A DNA stretch of 64,000 bases from positions 124,001 to 188,000 of the forward strand of contig NZ_JBHSJJ010000002.1 of assembly GCF_042652345.1 (NCBI RefSeq), written 5' to 3'. This stretch comes from Negadavirga shengliensis (GTDB lineage: Bacteria > Bacteroidota > Bacteroidia > Cytophagales > Cyclobacteriaceae). The position numbers were made by a program, and so were the translations under genes. The notes under the pieces are model-generated. The model was not told the DNA's origin. It did not search any database and saw only the letters and a list, made by a program, of their open reading frames with translations. Shown piece by piece: positions 18,582 through 26,611 of this stretch; the first letter of the stretch is position 1, and every line of letters begins with the position of its first letter.

Positions 18582-18646
18582 CTTCAAAGGTTTTGCCGAT
18601 ACACTTCATTGGGAAATAAGTAAAATTGAAAGCCAATAACCCATTG

Positions 18647-18678
18647 AAAAAGCCCGGGCCAAAAAACCGGGCTTTTTT
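18647..18678. terminator. Bidirectional terminator
   Basis: An 11-bp stem (A5 plus GCCCGG pairing with CCGGGC plus T5) has a 9-base loop. Runs of A before and T after allow it to end transcription from both the plus-strand PAP2 gene and the minus-strand alpha/beta hydrolase gene that converge here. Confidence 0.8.
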
Positions 18679-18716
18679 CATCAGGGATTGATCCAAAATC
18701 AATCCTTGCTTTTGCT

Positions 18717-19679
18717 TTATTCCAACATCCCGGCTTCCCTGACCAACCAGGTTTTCATCACGTCTCTTGTGCTTTCCGAAAATTTCAAATCACCCCAGCT
18801 TCCCTTGTAGCAAAGCGGTGAAGTCTGAAAGCTGTGGTTTTCATTCTCCGCGATATGTACGCTGAAATTTTCCGGTAAACCATCGGGGTACAGCATCTGA
18901 AGGTGGTCCATGCTCCATCCGGGATTGACCAATCGGTCGTTTTCGGCAAATAACAGCAGCACAGGTTGATGGATGTTCCCGAGATAAGGTTTGGGGTCAA
19001 ACTTACGAATAACCTTCAATTGTTTCCAGTTGTCCTGTAAGGGCAAAAGGGATACAATAGCCAGATCGCGGCTGACCCTTCTCTTTGCTTTTTTGAAAGC
19101 CTTTTCCGGCGCCATTTCTTTGTTGCAGAGGTAACTGCTTTGATAGTCATTGATCAACTGCTTTTTCACGTCAAAAGTGGGGCCTGCCATGCTGACCCCA
19201 CCGGCAAATACTTCCGGATATTCGGCCAAACAGATCTGTACAATCCAACCTCCCTGACTGTGGCCGACTACATAAATCCGATCAGCATCAATGGCCGGAT
19301 GATCTTTGATATGCATAGCGGCGTTTTTGGCATCCAGAGCACGCTGCATAAAATCTGTGTTTTGCCATTTTCCCCCTGACTCCCCTACCCCGCGCTTGTC
19401 AAAAAACAGAAAAGCCACCGGATCATTTTCAAAGGGGGATTTAAGAAAAAATTCCAGGAAACTTTTATAGTCCGATACATAGGAACTGCTCCCTCCCGAA
19501 CCTACAAGAAATAAAATGACAGGAACCTTGCCGGGGGTGTTTTTGGGAAGCAACAACCTGCCTTTCAGTGTATGGCCTTCCCCTTCAAACGCCACCGAAA
19601 CAGTGTCCATGTCTGCCGCCGGCAAGACGGAAAGTTTCAGGAATAACATGCTAAACAATATGACAATCTTTCTTTTCAT
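18717..19679 (-). CDS. Exported alpha/beta hydrolase
   Basis: The 320-residue protein has a Sec signal peptide (residues 1-21, ending LPAA). The serine-hydrolase fold is clear: oxyanion region VILFLVGSGGSS near 55, RGVGESGG near 97, nucleophile elbow GHSQGG near residue 138, Asp in LLLFAENDRLVNP near 245, and His in ENENHSF near 280. It resembles the acyl-peptidase/esterase group with a helical cap. It stands alone, converging on PAP2. It is probably a periplasmic esterase or peptidase; the substrate is unknown. Confidence 0.8.
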   Translation of the reverse strand: MKRKIVILFSMLFLKLSVLPAADMDTVSVAFEGEGHTLKGRLLLPKNTPGKVPVILFLVGSGGSSSYVSDYKSFLEFFLKSPFENDPVAFLFFDKRGVGESGGKWQNTDFMQRALDAKNAAMHIKDHPAIDADRIYVVGHSQGGWIVQICLAEYPEVFAGGVSMAGPTFDVKKQLINDYQSSYLCNKEMAPEKAFKKAKRRVSRDLAIVSLLPLQDNWKQLKVIRKFDPKPYLGNIHQPVLLLFAENDRLVNPGWSMDHLQMLYPDGLPENFSVHIAENENHSFQTSPLCYKGSWGDLKFSESTRDVMKTWLVREAGMLE

Positions 19680-20018
19680 TTTCTATTTCAAAGTTATGGT
19701 GCCTGCAATTACCCCATGTGCTGACCGGGAAACCTGAACTTCTTTATGGCCTAAGGATGCCATCTTTTTCCAAAAATTAAAAATAACCAATGTGGCACAA
19801 AAATCAGCATGATGACGAAAAGTATTGTCACCAATCTGTTTTCAGGAAAACAAACCATCCATATTCTCATACCAATGGGGTGAAACATTCAGTAGCACCG
19901 GGTAAAACCCGATGCCCCGGAGAGTCAATACAAGCCCAAATATCTTGGGTGGATTGGACCACCGATACGGTCTCATCGCATACAAGCGAAACCATAACCG
20001 CATTGTGGTTGCTATGCC
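19680..20018. repeat. 339-bp gap with GC-rich palindromic repeats
   Basis: No gene is evident. From about 19873 to 19920 it contains a repeat unit beginning GGGGTGAAAC, followed by CACCGGGTAAAACCCG, closely resembling the unit at 26473-26513. It separates the alpha/beta hydrolase from the AT-rich channel/nuclease module and could mark the edge of a transferred segment. Confidence 0.5.
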
Positions 20019-20792
20019 TTATTTTTCCTTTTGCATGATCATTTGATCTAATTTTTCATGAAGTAGTTTAAGTTCCTTTTCTACTTCCTCATTATTATCG
20101 CTAACCATGGCATCTACAAAAATCGAATTGACCAAAGAAAGCCCAAAAATTCCTCCTATAAATAGAATAATTACAAAATATAAGCGGGTAAAAAATCCTA
20201 CAGTATCACCAGCATTATCCGAGATGCTGTCAGGTATTTCATACCAACCCTCTACCGTAAATATCTTAAAAGTTGAATAAAAGGAAATCAAAGGATTAGA
20301 GAAGAATTCAGGACTTAAATGTCTGAACAAATAGGTCGACAATAAAGATGCAGTAAAATTAAATATGAAAAATGTAAAAAGTATAAGCAGAGATGCCTTA
20401 CTTGCCCTATAAACACCCTTTATTATATGGTCTATTCTCGGGATAAACTTGATAAATCGGAAAAACTTAAATACCCGGATAATTCTGAATAACAACAGAA
20501 ATTCAAGCCCGATCATTTGGCTTCCCCAGAGAAACATCAATAGAGACGGCACAGCTAATATAATTAACGCAAAATCAAATACATTCCAATTGGAACGGAG
20601 AAAACCTTTGAATGAATATTCCTTAACTTTTATCACTAACTCAATTAAAAACAAAACAGTAATAAAGTGATCCGCAATATCCAAATTTTGCCTTACCGTC
20701 TCATTCAAGGAAAAACCACCTATAAAAATAATGATGGCATTCACTAAAATAATGAACAATACAAACCTGTCATTAAGAAATAATTTTCGCAT
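20019..20792 (-). CDS. Voltage-gated ion channel, NaChBac-like
   Basis: This 257-residue protein has the complete single-repeat six-helix layout: S1 about 10-27, S2 39-56, S3 70-90, S4 98-119, S5 133-156, pore helix and filter 170-185, S6 201-228, and a C-terminal charged coiled coil (233-257). S4 has basic residues at every third position (R103, R106, K109, R112, K115). The filter reads TVEGW (179-183), with the Glu of bacterial Na/Ca channels (TLESW in NaChBac) and Gly in place of Ser. It opens 6 bp after the stop of the nuclease-like gene, implying translational coupling. It should pass Na+ or Ca2+ across the inner membrane. Base composition is distinctly AT-richer than most neighbours. 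Confidence 0.88.
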   Translation of the reverse strand: MRKLFLNDRFVLFIILVNAIIIFIGGFSLNETVRQNLDIADHFITVLFLIELVIKVKEYSFKGFLRSNWNVFDFALIILAVPSLLMFLWGSQMIGLEFLLLFRIIRVFKFFRFIKFIPRIDHIIKGVYRASKASLLILFTFFIFNFTASLLSTYLFRHLSPEFFSNPLISFYSTFKIFTVEGWYEIPDSISDNAGDTVGFFTRLYFVIILFIGGIFGLSLVNSIFVDAMVSDNNEEVEKELKLLHEKLDQMIMQKEK

Positions 20793-20798
20793 AATCCT

Positions 20799-22649
20799 TT
20801 ATTTCCCAATTGCTTTTAAAACCCTTTCTTCCTGAATCAATACGTCCCTCATGAAAAGATTATGGGGAAACTTTTTCAGCTTTGACTGCTTAAACCCATC
20901 GAAAACCTTAATAAGCGTTGAGGCGGTAATCAAAGATAAATTAAGGTCGTATTCCAGACCGCAGTCCTTAATGAAATCATCCGAAAAATCAGGTGCTACT
21001 AATATGGATTTGACTACTTTATAATCCTGCGATTCAATCCTTTTCGCATAAGATTTAAGTTGTCGGCTCACAGAACTGAATTTATTGTACCCATTTTCTT
21101 TAACCGTTTTACACTCAACGATAATGACTTCATTATTGCCTATTGTTAGAAGTATATCCACCTTATCCTTGGCAGTGTTTAGCGCATTTCGAAGAGGCTC
21201 ATCCACGGTGAATCCAAGAGATTCAAAAATCTTTTTAGTCAATACCTCGAATTTAATGCCCAGATCTACTTCTCTAACATCGATATTATTATTTTTTAAA
21301 GCCGCGATATTTCTAAAACCAATATGTTCATAATTTTCTAAGTATAGATTTTCAGCATCTCTGTAACTATCTAAAATATTAAAAATAACATCTCCCCTCG
21401 TTTTTATCTCTTTATCTTTACAGAAGATTTCCAACAAATCTTCTGGTACTATCTCTAAGACATCTTTTGGCTTAATATTATAATCCAGTAAAAAGCTACT
21501 TTTCAAAACGTCCTCTTCTTGAAATTGATAGGTGCTTTTCACTAGATTTTTAAAAGAAGGGATAGCTGAATTCATTTCTTTTAAAAGCTTGTCATATCCG
21601 TCAAGAGATATCCCCACTTTTTCATCCTTTTCAGTCTGTTCAAAATAAGCTATCAGGTTGGTTATTTTTTCCTCTAATACTATCCCCTTAATTGGGTTGG
21701 TTATTTTTAAATTCTTTTCTATGAGTTCATTGATGAATTTTTTCTTTTCCGTCAAAGAAGTACCGTCCCTATAGATATCTTCTTTGAGAACCCCCGAAAA
21801 GGAAATCCCTTCATCTATTATGCGCTGGATCTTTTGCTCAATATCTAACTTTCTATCAATTCCATGTTTTTTACATATCAGGTTTATTTGAGGCTCCTTC
21901 AAATTTCTTAAAACCCGCCTGAAGAATTTATCGGACACCTCCTTACCACGTATTTTCCTCAGAATTCTTGAGATTTCGTCTGCCACGTAAATGGTGTTCG
22001 TCTTTTTTGAATAAAATATTGCCCCAGTTGATTTAAGATCATTAATAATAGTTTCGATTTCCAGTTTTTGCACTGGGACGATCAAATAATTTATCATTTT
22101 TATTTCCTCCTGGGAAAGTTCAAGTTGGTTGGCTAATGTGTTTAAAATGCTTTGTTCGTCCGTTGTAACCTTATTATCCTGATTATTAAGCTCATCATTG
22201 TGGTAAGCGGTTCGCAAACAGGCTAAATATATAAGATAATCCCTCCTCCTGCCTGTATCAAAATCAGACTTTTCATCATATAGACCGGCTTTAAATACTT
22301 TTAAATGTTTCTCTAATTCCTTCAATTCCTTCTCATAAAGCCTGGCAAACCAATCCTGCTTCATAATACTATTTCCCTCTCGGGAAATAATATCAACCAA
22401 AATATCCAGTTGAGAAGTAGTATGGTTGAATTCTCTTCTGATATAGGAAGTAAATTCGGCTTCAATAAGCGAAAATACCCTTGCTATATTGAGATTATCA
22501 ATTGACTTAAGGTCTTTATTGTTTTCTGATAATATTTGATCTACCTCCCTGGCGTTATTAGGCTTCTCATTTACGATCCCATCAATGATTTTCAAAAAAG
22601 GATTTTTTTCAAATGAATTAAGGTTTTCAAGAATCTTTTCAAGTTTCAT
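20799..22649 (-). CDS. PD-(D/E)XK nuclease-like protein with TerB-like N-terminal half
   Basis: I do not recognise the full 616-residue architecture. The C-terminal domain (about 460-580) has the restriction-endonuclease-like core: Glu468 in GIKFEVLTKKIFESLGF, Asp498 in KDKVDILL, Glu512 and Lys514 in IIVECKT, and a following helix with SRQLKSYAKRI. This matches Mrr/Holliday-junction-resolvase-type nuclease folds. The N-terminal part (about 130-200) is helical with LIYLACLRTAYHNDE and a TDEQSILNTLANQLELS stretch like TerB-type modules; the middle is helical and charged. It has no membrane segments, so it should be cytoplasmic. The ion channel follows after 6 bp. Base composition is AT-rich, suggesting horizontal transfer. 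A DNA-sensing or DNA-cleaving role is inferred, not shown. Confidence 0.72.
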   Translation of the reverse strand: MKLEKILENLNSFEKNPFLKIIDGIVNEKPNNAREVDQILSENNKDLKSIDNLNIARVFSLIEAEFTSYIRREFNHTTSQLDILVDIISREGNSIMKQDWFARLYEKELKELEKHLKVFKAGLYDEKSDFDTGRRRDYLIYLACLRTAYHNDELNNQDNKVTTDEQSILNTLANQLELSQEEIKMINYLIVPVQKLEIETIINDLKSTGAIFYSKKTNTIYVADEISRILRKIRGKEVSDKFFRRVLRNLKEPQINLICKKHGIDRKLDIEQKIQRIIDEGISFSGVLKEDIYRDGTSLTEKKKFINELIEKNLKITNPIKGIVLEEKITNLIAYFEQTEKDEKVGISLDGYDKLLKEMNSAIPSFKNLVKSTYQFQEEDVLKSSFLLDYNIKPKDVLEIVPEDLLEIFCKDKEIKTRGDVIFNILDSYRDAENLYLENYEHIGFRNIAALKNNNIDVREVDLGIKFEVLTKKIFESLGFTVDEPLRNALNTAKDKVDILLTIGNNEVIIVECKTVKENGYNKFSSVSRQLKSYAKRIESQDYKVVKSILVAPDFSDDFIKDCGLEYDLNLSLITASTLIKVFDGFKQSKLKKFPHNLFMRDVLIQEERVLKAIGK

Positions 22650-23072
22650 GGCGAGAAAATGTCTAAAATTTATACTTATTATAAGTAAAAGCTGTTGATC
22701 CGGAATCTCAATAATTATAAATAGAAGAATTTAAAAGCAGGTTAAAAATTTCTTTACCACAACCAATTTAAACCCTTGCATTACTTTAAATTAAAGCATA
22801 TTGATGGCAACAAAATACTAATAAAAACTAAAAATACCAACATTTCTTATCAAATAGGTTTTAAACAAAAAAGATAAGTCCATTGGTTTCCCATTTACGT
22901 TAATTTCATATATGGCAAACAAAATGAGTTGAATGCTGCCAGAAAAACGTCCTGCGGGCATTTTTAAGTGGGGGGGACAAGGCTCCCCCCAGCATATAAA
23001 CAAGAAGACTGTCGTGGCGGTTTCTCCTATCCATGACGGATTTATTTCATATGATTATAATTTTTCTCAATA
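22650..23072. other. AT-rich intergenic region with a G/C hairpin
   Basis: Upstream of the nuclease-like gene is about 420 bp of AT-rich DNA without a convincing gene; it probably holds the promoter of the nuclease-channel pair near 22660-22760. A hairpin with G6/C6 arms (22969-22991, 9-base loop) is present, flanked by no T run. The stem-loop repeat copy A follows at 23073. Confidence 0.45.
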
Positions 23073-23141
23073 GGCCATATGGAATCTCGCATGTCTTATA
23101 ATCATCCCTCTGTGTGTCGCTTGCGTCATGCTCGATTTCAT
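23073..23141 (-). repeat. Stem-loop repeat, copy A
   Basis: This 69-bp segment matches copy B (24248-24312) in its outer GGCCATrTGGAA, its central ATAATyATC followed by CTGTGTGTC, and its end TTTCAT. The arms just inside (starting GAATCTCGCATG and ending CATGCTCGATTTC) can pair imperfectly. It lies 40 bp beyond the stop codon of the S41 protease gene, in its likely 3' untranslated region. Confidence 0.55.
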
Positions 23142-23180
23142 CCCTTCACATCCATTAGGTTAATCCCCGGATTTGGCCCA

Positions 23181-24224
23181 TCATTTTTCGGAAAACTTGA
23201 AATTATTGATAAAATCCAAAGCGCTTTGCAGCGTGCGGTCATATCCTTTTTCCATTTCCCCGGTTTCGTTTTTCACCCAGATATCAGGTGCTATGCCGAT
23301 ACCTTCATAGCTTTTTCCATCGTACATTTCCACTTTCTGGATAGAATAAGAATAAAACCAGCCGTTTGCGAGTTCCCTGGAAATCTTGGTGCCAAATGTG
23401 CCGTTGGTGGTATCTCCCATAATCACACTGTTGGACAGGGTTTTGGCGGCCATGACCATCCGTTCTGCCGCACTGACCGTATACCGGTCGGTAAGTACCA
23501 CCAAAGGTTTGTTGATAAATGTCCCGGAGTTTTTAAGGTACCAGCGGTGCCATGGGGTATAGTCATGAGGGCCTTTCCCATTTTTGGTTTTACTTCGCAA
23601 AAAATATTTATCCTCTTCAGCAAATTTTTCCAAAAAGGAAAAGCTAAAAGAAACATCACCCCCGTTATTGTGCCTCAGATCTACGATATACCCGCGGACA
23701 TTTGGATAGGCTTTTAACATTTCTTCGAGTTTTACCGACGCTGCCCGGAAAACATCAAAGTGGATATAGGCTACCTCGCTTGATTTTATTTTCCCGTACA
23801 TATAGTGATTCCCGGACGATCTATACCCTGGTTCCAGATATTGGGACCGGATAAGTGAGGGATCAAAAAGAAAATCATCAATCCTCTCCCTAAAGTATTT
23901 ATTGGCGCTGAATACCCCATGATGGGATGCCAACACCGCCGCGTGCCCGTCTTCAATAGGGGCAATCATTTGGCTGAGGATAGCGAATAGTTCCGAATCG
24001 GAAGTTGAACGGGTGACCATAGGCCTGTATAAGGTATAGATTTCATCCCAATCCACCATTCTCTCCTCAAAGAGTGCATAATCTTCCTTGAATGATTGCC
24101 AGAAATTTTCAAAGACAGACACCGGATCATGGCTGGGCTCAGGGCTAAACATCATCTCACATGCACTGATTGAACAGAGCATACAGACGTATATAATGCG
24201 ATTAACTGTAACGAGGATTTTCAT
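23181..24224 (-). CDS. S41 family peptidase lipoprotein (tricorn/C-terminal-processing type)
   Basis: The 347-residue protein has a lipoprotein signal with lipobox SISAC (Cys22). After a helical N-terminal region (about 38-110), the peptidase S41 core shows GYIVDLRHNNGGDVS near residue 190, LVVLTDRYTVSAAE near 255 with the catalytic Ser in TVSAAE, and GTFGTKISRELANGW near 290, followed by GIGIAPDIWV. A PDZ domain is not obvious. S41 proteases degrade or process envelope proteins. The gene is flanked by two copies of a stem-loop repeat, one in its leader and one past its stop. The gene upstream (24317-25144) is on the same strand. Confidence 0.85.
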   Translation of the reverse strand: MKILVTVNRIIYVCMLCSISACEMMFSPEPSHDPVSVFENFWQSFKEDYALFEERMVDWDEIYTLYRPMVTRSTSDSELFAILSQMIAPIEDGHAAVLASHHGVFSANKYFRERIDDFLFDPSLIRSQYLEPGYRSSGNHYMYGKIKSSEVAYIHFDVFRAASVKLEEMLKAYPNVRGYIVDLRHNNGGDVSFSFSFLEKFAEEDKYFLRSKTKNGKGPHDYTPWHRWYLKNSGTFINKPLVVLTDRYTVSAAERMVMAAKTLSNSVIMGDTTNGTFGTKISRELANGWFYSYSIQKVEMYDGKSYEGIGIAPDIWVKNETGEMEKGYDRTLQSALDFINNFKFSEK

Positions 24225-24247
24225 CTTTTTATAATTGTTTTTTTATT

Positions 24248-24312
24248 GGCCATGTGGAACCACCACTGATAATTATCTTCCTGTGTGTCAAGACTCGACA
24301 TGGTGGTTTCAT
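24248..24312 (-). repeat. Stem-loop repeat, copy B
   Basis: A 65-bp relative of copy A at 23073-23141. Here the arms are GAACCACCA (24257-24265) and TGGTGGTTTC (24301-24310), which pair with the same single-base bulge as copy A although the arm sequences differ. The loop region keeps ATAATTATC and CTGTGTGTC. It lies 24 bp upstream of the S41 protease start codon, in its likely leader. Confidence 0.6.
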
Positions 24313-24316
24313 ATGT

Positions 24317-25144
24317 TTAAAATTTAAGGGTTCCTGTAAAATTCAGAGATTGCTGGTAGGACAACAGGCTTTTCGGTTCCGAAGCATGTATAAAAGAAAA
24401 CCGGTAAACAGTGCCTATACCCCATTTTTTTGAAACCGGATACTGATAAGTCAGGCTGAAGTCGGACCTTTGTAGCTTGTCCCAGAAAGCAAATTGGCCA
24501 TCTTCTATAAAGGCCATGATGATCCTGACAGGCTTATGTGAGGAAATGTTTTCTATAAACCGGTCATCCTCAGCAAGATAAGGAGGTCTGGCCATCCAGG
24601 TGATCAGCGGCAACTCAAGTTGAAATGAAAATTCATGCTTGTTGTCAAAGATCCACCGCTTTTTATACCAAATTCCTCCCGACTGGCCGATGTAGTAGCC
24701 AAACATGTTGGAAAGGGTGAAATTGTAAAATGAAGCCTGTAGATCAACCTTCAAAGCAGCGCCTAACCAGGACTTTGCCCGGGACGTTTTCCCCAGGGTT
24801 TTACCAATGCCATAATTAAGATGAAAAAACAAAAATTCATGGGGCAAAACCATGTGGGAATGGTCGCCCATTTCCATTTCATAAGAACTGCCTATCTGGG
24901 AAGTATTATAGGTGATGCCGGTTTCGACAAACTGAAAAAAATCTTTCTCTCTCTGATAAGCCAGACCGTAACTATGAAAGGAACGGTCGGTGTGAACAAA
25001 CGGGGAATAAACCAGATCCTTCCTGGCCAGATATGTCATTCCTGCGGAAATTACAAGCGATTCCTGCTTGCTTTCCTGGGCAAAGCCCCTGCCCATCCAA
25101 GCGACTTGGATGATCACGGCGATGGTTATGAGCTGTAATTTCAT
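24317..25144 (-). CDS. Exported beta-barrel-like outer membrane protein, unknown function
   Basis: I do not recognise a named family. The 275-residue protein has a Sec signal peptide (residues 1-22, ending RGFAQ), then alternating hydrophobic and polar strands with many aromatic residues (SFHSYGLAYQREKDFFQFVETGITY, EFLFFHLNYGIGKTLGK, DFSLTYQYPVSKKWGIGTVYRFSF) and ends in Phe (LNFTGTLKF). These are features of an outer-membrane barrel of about 10-12 strands. It diverges from the GlxA-type regulator gene and shares its 233-bp upstream region, which contains an operator-like array, so control by that regulator is plausible. Confidence 0.65.
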   Translation of the reverse strand: MKLQLITIAVIIQVAWMGRGFAQESKQESLVISAGMTYLARKDLVYSPFVHTDRSFHSYGLAYQREKDFFQFVETGITYNTSQIGSSYEMEMGDHSHMVLPHEFLFFHLNYGIGKTLGKTSRAKSWLGAALKVDLQASFYNFTLSNMFGYYIGQSGGIWYKKRWIFDNKHEFSFQLELPLITWMARPPYLAEDDRFIENISSHKPVRIIMAFIEDGQFAFWDKLQRSDFSLTYQYPVSKKWGIGTVYRFSFIHASEPKSLLSYQQSLNFTGTLKF

Positions 25145-25233
25145 AAATTACTGATTATTAGTTTTTTGATTAATATATTTTTACTATTCTTTGCAAAATT
25201 GTAGCGGATTTACGGGTTTTGGAAGGACACTTT

Positions 25234-25301
25234 CCGGACATAACCGGACAAAATTTTGTCCGGTCGATGGACTAGCTATTAGATTGTCCGGATCTGTCCG
25301 G
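25234..25301. promoter_or_regulatory. Operator-like array of CCGGACA half-sites
   Basis: Five half-sites are visible: CCGGACA at 25234-25240 and 25244-25250, and the complement TGTCCGG at 25257-25263, 25285-25291 and 25295-25301. The second and third form a perfect 22-bp palindrome (25243-25264). Same-orientation half-sites are exactly 10 bp apart, one helical turn. The array lies upstream of a promoter-like element and between two divergent genes, as expected for an activator or autoregulator binding region. Confidence 0.72.
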
Positions 25302-25333
25302 TACCGGTCCTTTATTCGTATATGTCAGCCGCC

Positions 25334-25341
25334 TACCTTTG
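25334..25341 (+). promoter_or_regulatory. Bacteroidota-type -7 element (TACCTTTG)
   Basis: TACCTTTG matches the TAnnTTTG -7 consensus of Bacteroidota housekeeping promoters and lies 37-44 bp upstream of the GlxA-type regulator start codon. A clear -33 TTG element is not seen about 20 bp upstream, consistent with a promoter that needs an activator bound at the adjacent half-site array. Confidence 0.5.
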
Positions 25342-25377
25342 AAAAGTATTACTTCAATAATGTGAGGATTTTCAAAA

Positions 25378-26349
25378 ATGAACAAGCAGATAAAAGTGGT
25401 ATTTGCCGTGCTGCCCAAGGTCCACCTGATTGATTTGGCAGGTCCGGTCCAGGTTTTTTATGAAGCCAATCAATTTGGTTCCCAGTTCAAAATCGCCTAC
25501 TGTACTCTGGAAGGTCAGGACACTGTCAGCTCCCAACAAGGCCTGGGCTTGGCAGGAATCCCTACCCATCACCAAACTGAACTGGCGAAAGGGGATTACC
25601 TGTTTGTTCCCGGAATAGAGTTCAGCGCGATAAAGAACGGTCAGCTGAAGTCAGGATATGAAGCTTTTTTTGATTGGCTCCAAGCACATTACGAGGCCGG
25701 GGTGAATATATGTACGGTTTGCAGCGGGACGCTGGTGCTGGCAGCCGCTGGGATGTTAAAAAACAAAACCTGTACCACCCATTGGAAATGTATCGATTAC
25801 CTGAAAGAGAACGGTTCATTGATCAAAATCATAAACGACCAGCTTTATGTCAAGGATGGAAATTTGTACACAAGTGCGGGTATGACCTCTGGCATAGACA
25901 TGGCACTTTCCATTGTGGAAGAGAATTGTGGTCCTGTTATCACCTCTAAAGTAGCGCGGGAAATGGTAGTTTTTCTTCGGCGGACAGGCAAACAGTCACA
26001 GAAGAGCATCTATCTTGATTTCAGAACCCATATCCACCCGGCGGTTCATTCCGTACAGGATCATATCATCCAGCATCCTACAGCAAAAAACCCGATTGAG
26101 GAATTGGCGGACCTGGTCAATATGTCTGATAGAAACCTTACCCGGTTGTTCCGCAAACACACGGGCATTAGCATCAACGAATTTAAAACCAAATGCAGGC
26201 TGGCTTATGCCGAAAATTTGCTGAAGGATCCAGGCCATACCATCGACTTTATAGCCGCGCAGTGTGGCTTTAAAGATGCCAGACAATTAAGGCGTATTTG
26301 GAAAGAATTTTATGGAATCAGCCCGTCGGAATTTAAATCCGCCTTATAA
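25378..26349 (+). CDS. GlxA family transcriptional regulator (DJ-1/PfpI plus AraC domain)
   Basis: The 323-residue protein joins an N-terminal DJ-1/PfpI-like domain (about 5-185; ICTVCSGTLVLAAAGMLKNKTCTTHW holds the nucleophile-elbow Cys near residue 114 and a following His) to a C-terminal AraC helix-turn-helix domain (about 225-322; IEELADLVNMSDRNLTRLFRKHTGISINEF and CGFKDARQLRRIWKEFYGISPSEFK). GlxA-type proteins activate catabolic or detoxification genes and sense small metabolites; in many the Cys is not used for catalysis. A dense array of CCGGACA half-sites lies directly upstream, suggesting autoregulation and control of the divergent outer-membrane gene. Confidence 0.9.
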   Translation: MNKQIKVVFAVLPKVHLIDLAGPVQVFYEANQFGSQFKIAYCTLEGQDTVSSQQGLGLAGIPTHHQTELAKGDYLFVPGIEFSAIKNGQLKSGYEAFFDWLQAHYEAGVNICTVCSGTLVLAAAGMLKNKTCTTHWKCIDYLKENGSLIKIINDQLYVKDGNLYTSAGMTSGIDMALSIVEENCGPVITSKVAREMVVFLRRTGKQSQKSIYLDFRTHIHPAVHSVQDHIIQHPTAKNPIEELADLVNMSDRNLTRLFRKHTGISINEFKTKCRLAYAENLLKDPGHTIDFIAAQCGFKDARQLRRIWKEFYGISPSEFKSAL

Positions 26350-26462
26350 ACCCGGTACATCAGAAATCATTTGGATAAGACAAATCATTAAGCGGTCCCA
26401 TAACGAACAGGTAAAAGTGACCGGATTCCTTCGTCCATGTTGGGTTCACCATAAAGATCTCC

Positions 26463-26551
26463 CCACCCCGAAGGGGTGAAACTTATACACTAACCCCGGG
26501 AGAAACCCGGTGGCTAAGAAAGCCAACACAGCCCCCAACCCTGAAGGGGTT
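26463..26551. repeat. Cluster of GC-rich hairpin repeats
   Basis: Three consecutive hairpins occur: CACCCC/GGGGTG (26464-26478), CCGGG/CCCGG (26496-26510) and AACCC/GGGGTT (about 26538-26551). The first two, joined by GTGAAAC, repeat the arrangement at 19873-19920. They lie between the GlxA-type regulator and the converging acyltransferase gene, but lack T runs, so they look like a dispersed repeat family more than terminators. Confidence 0.6.
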
Positions 26552-26611
26552 GAACCTCCGATAACGGATCGTAGGAGCAAAACGTGCCAGTCCCGGAGTA
26601 ACGGAAAAACC

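Noticed and set aside
22969..22991. G6/C6 hairpin as terminator of the S41 transcript
   Set aside because: No T run on either side and the distance to the S41 stop is about 190 bp.
22818..23003. Small minus-strand frame upstream of the nuclease-like gene
   Set aside because: Only 61 codons, with low-complexity content and no recognisable motif, overlapping a hairpin; treated as noncoding.
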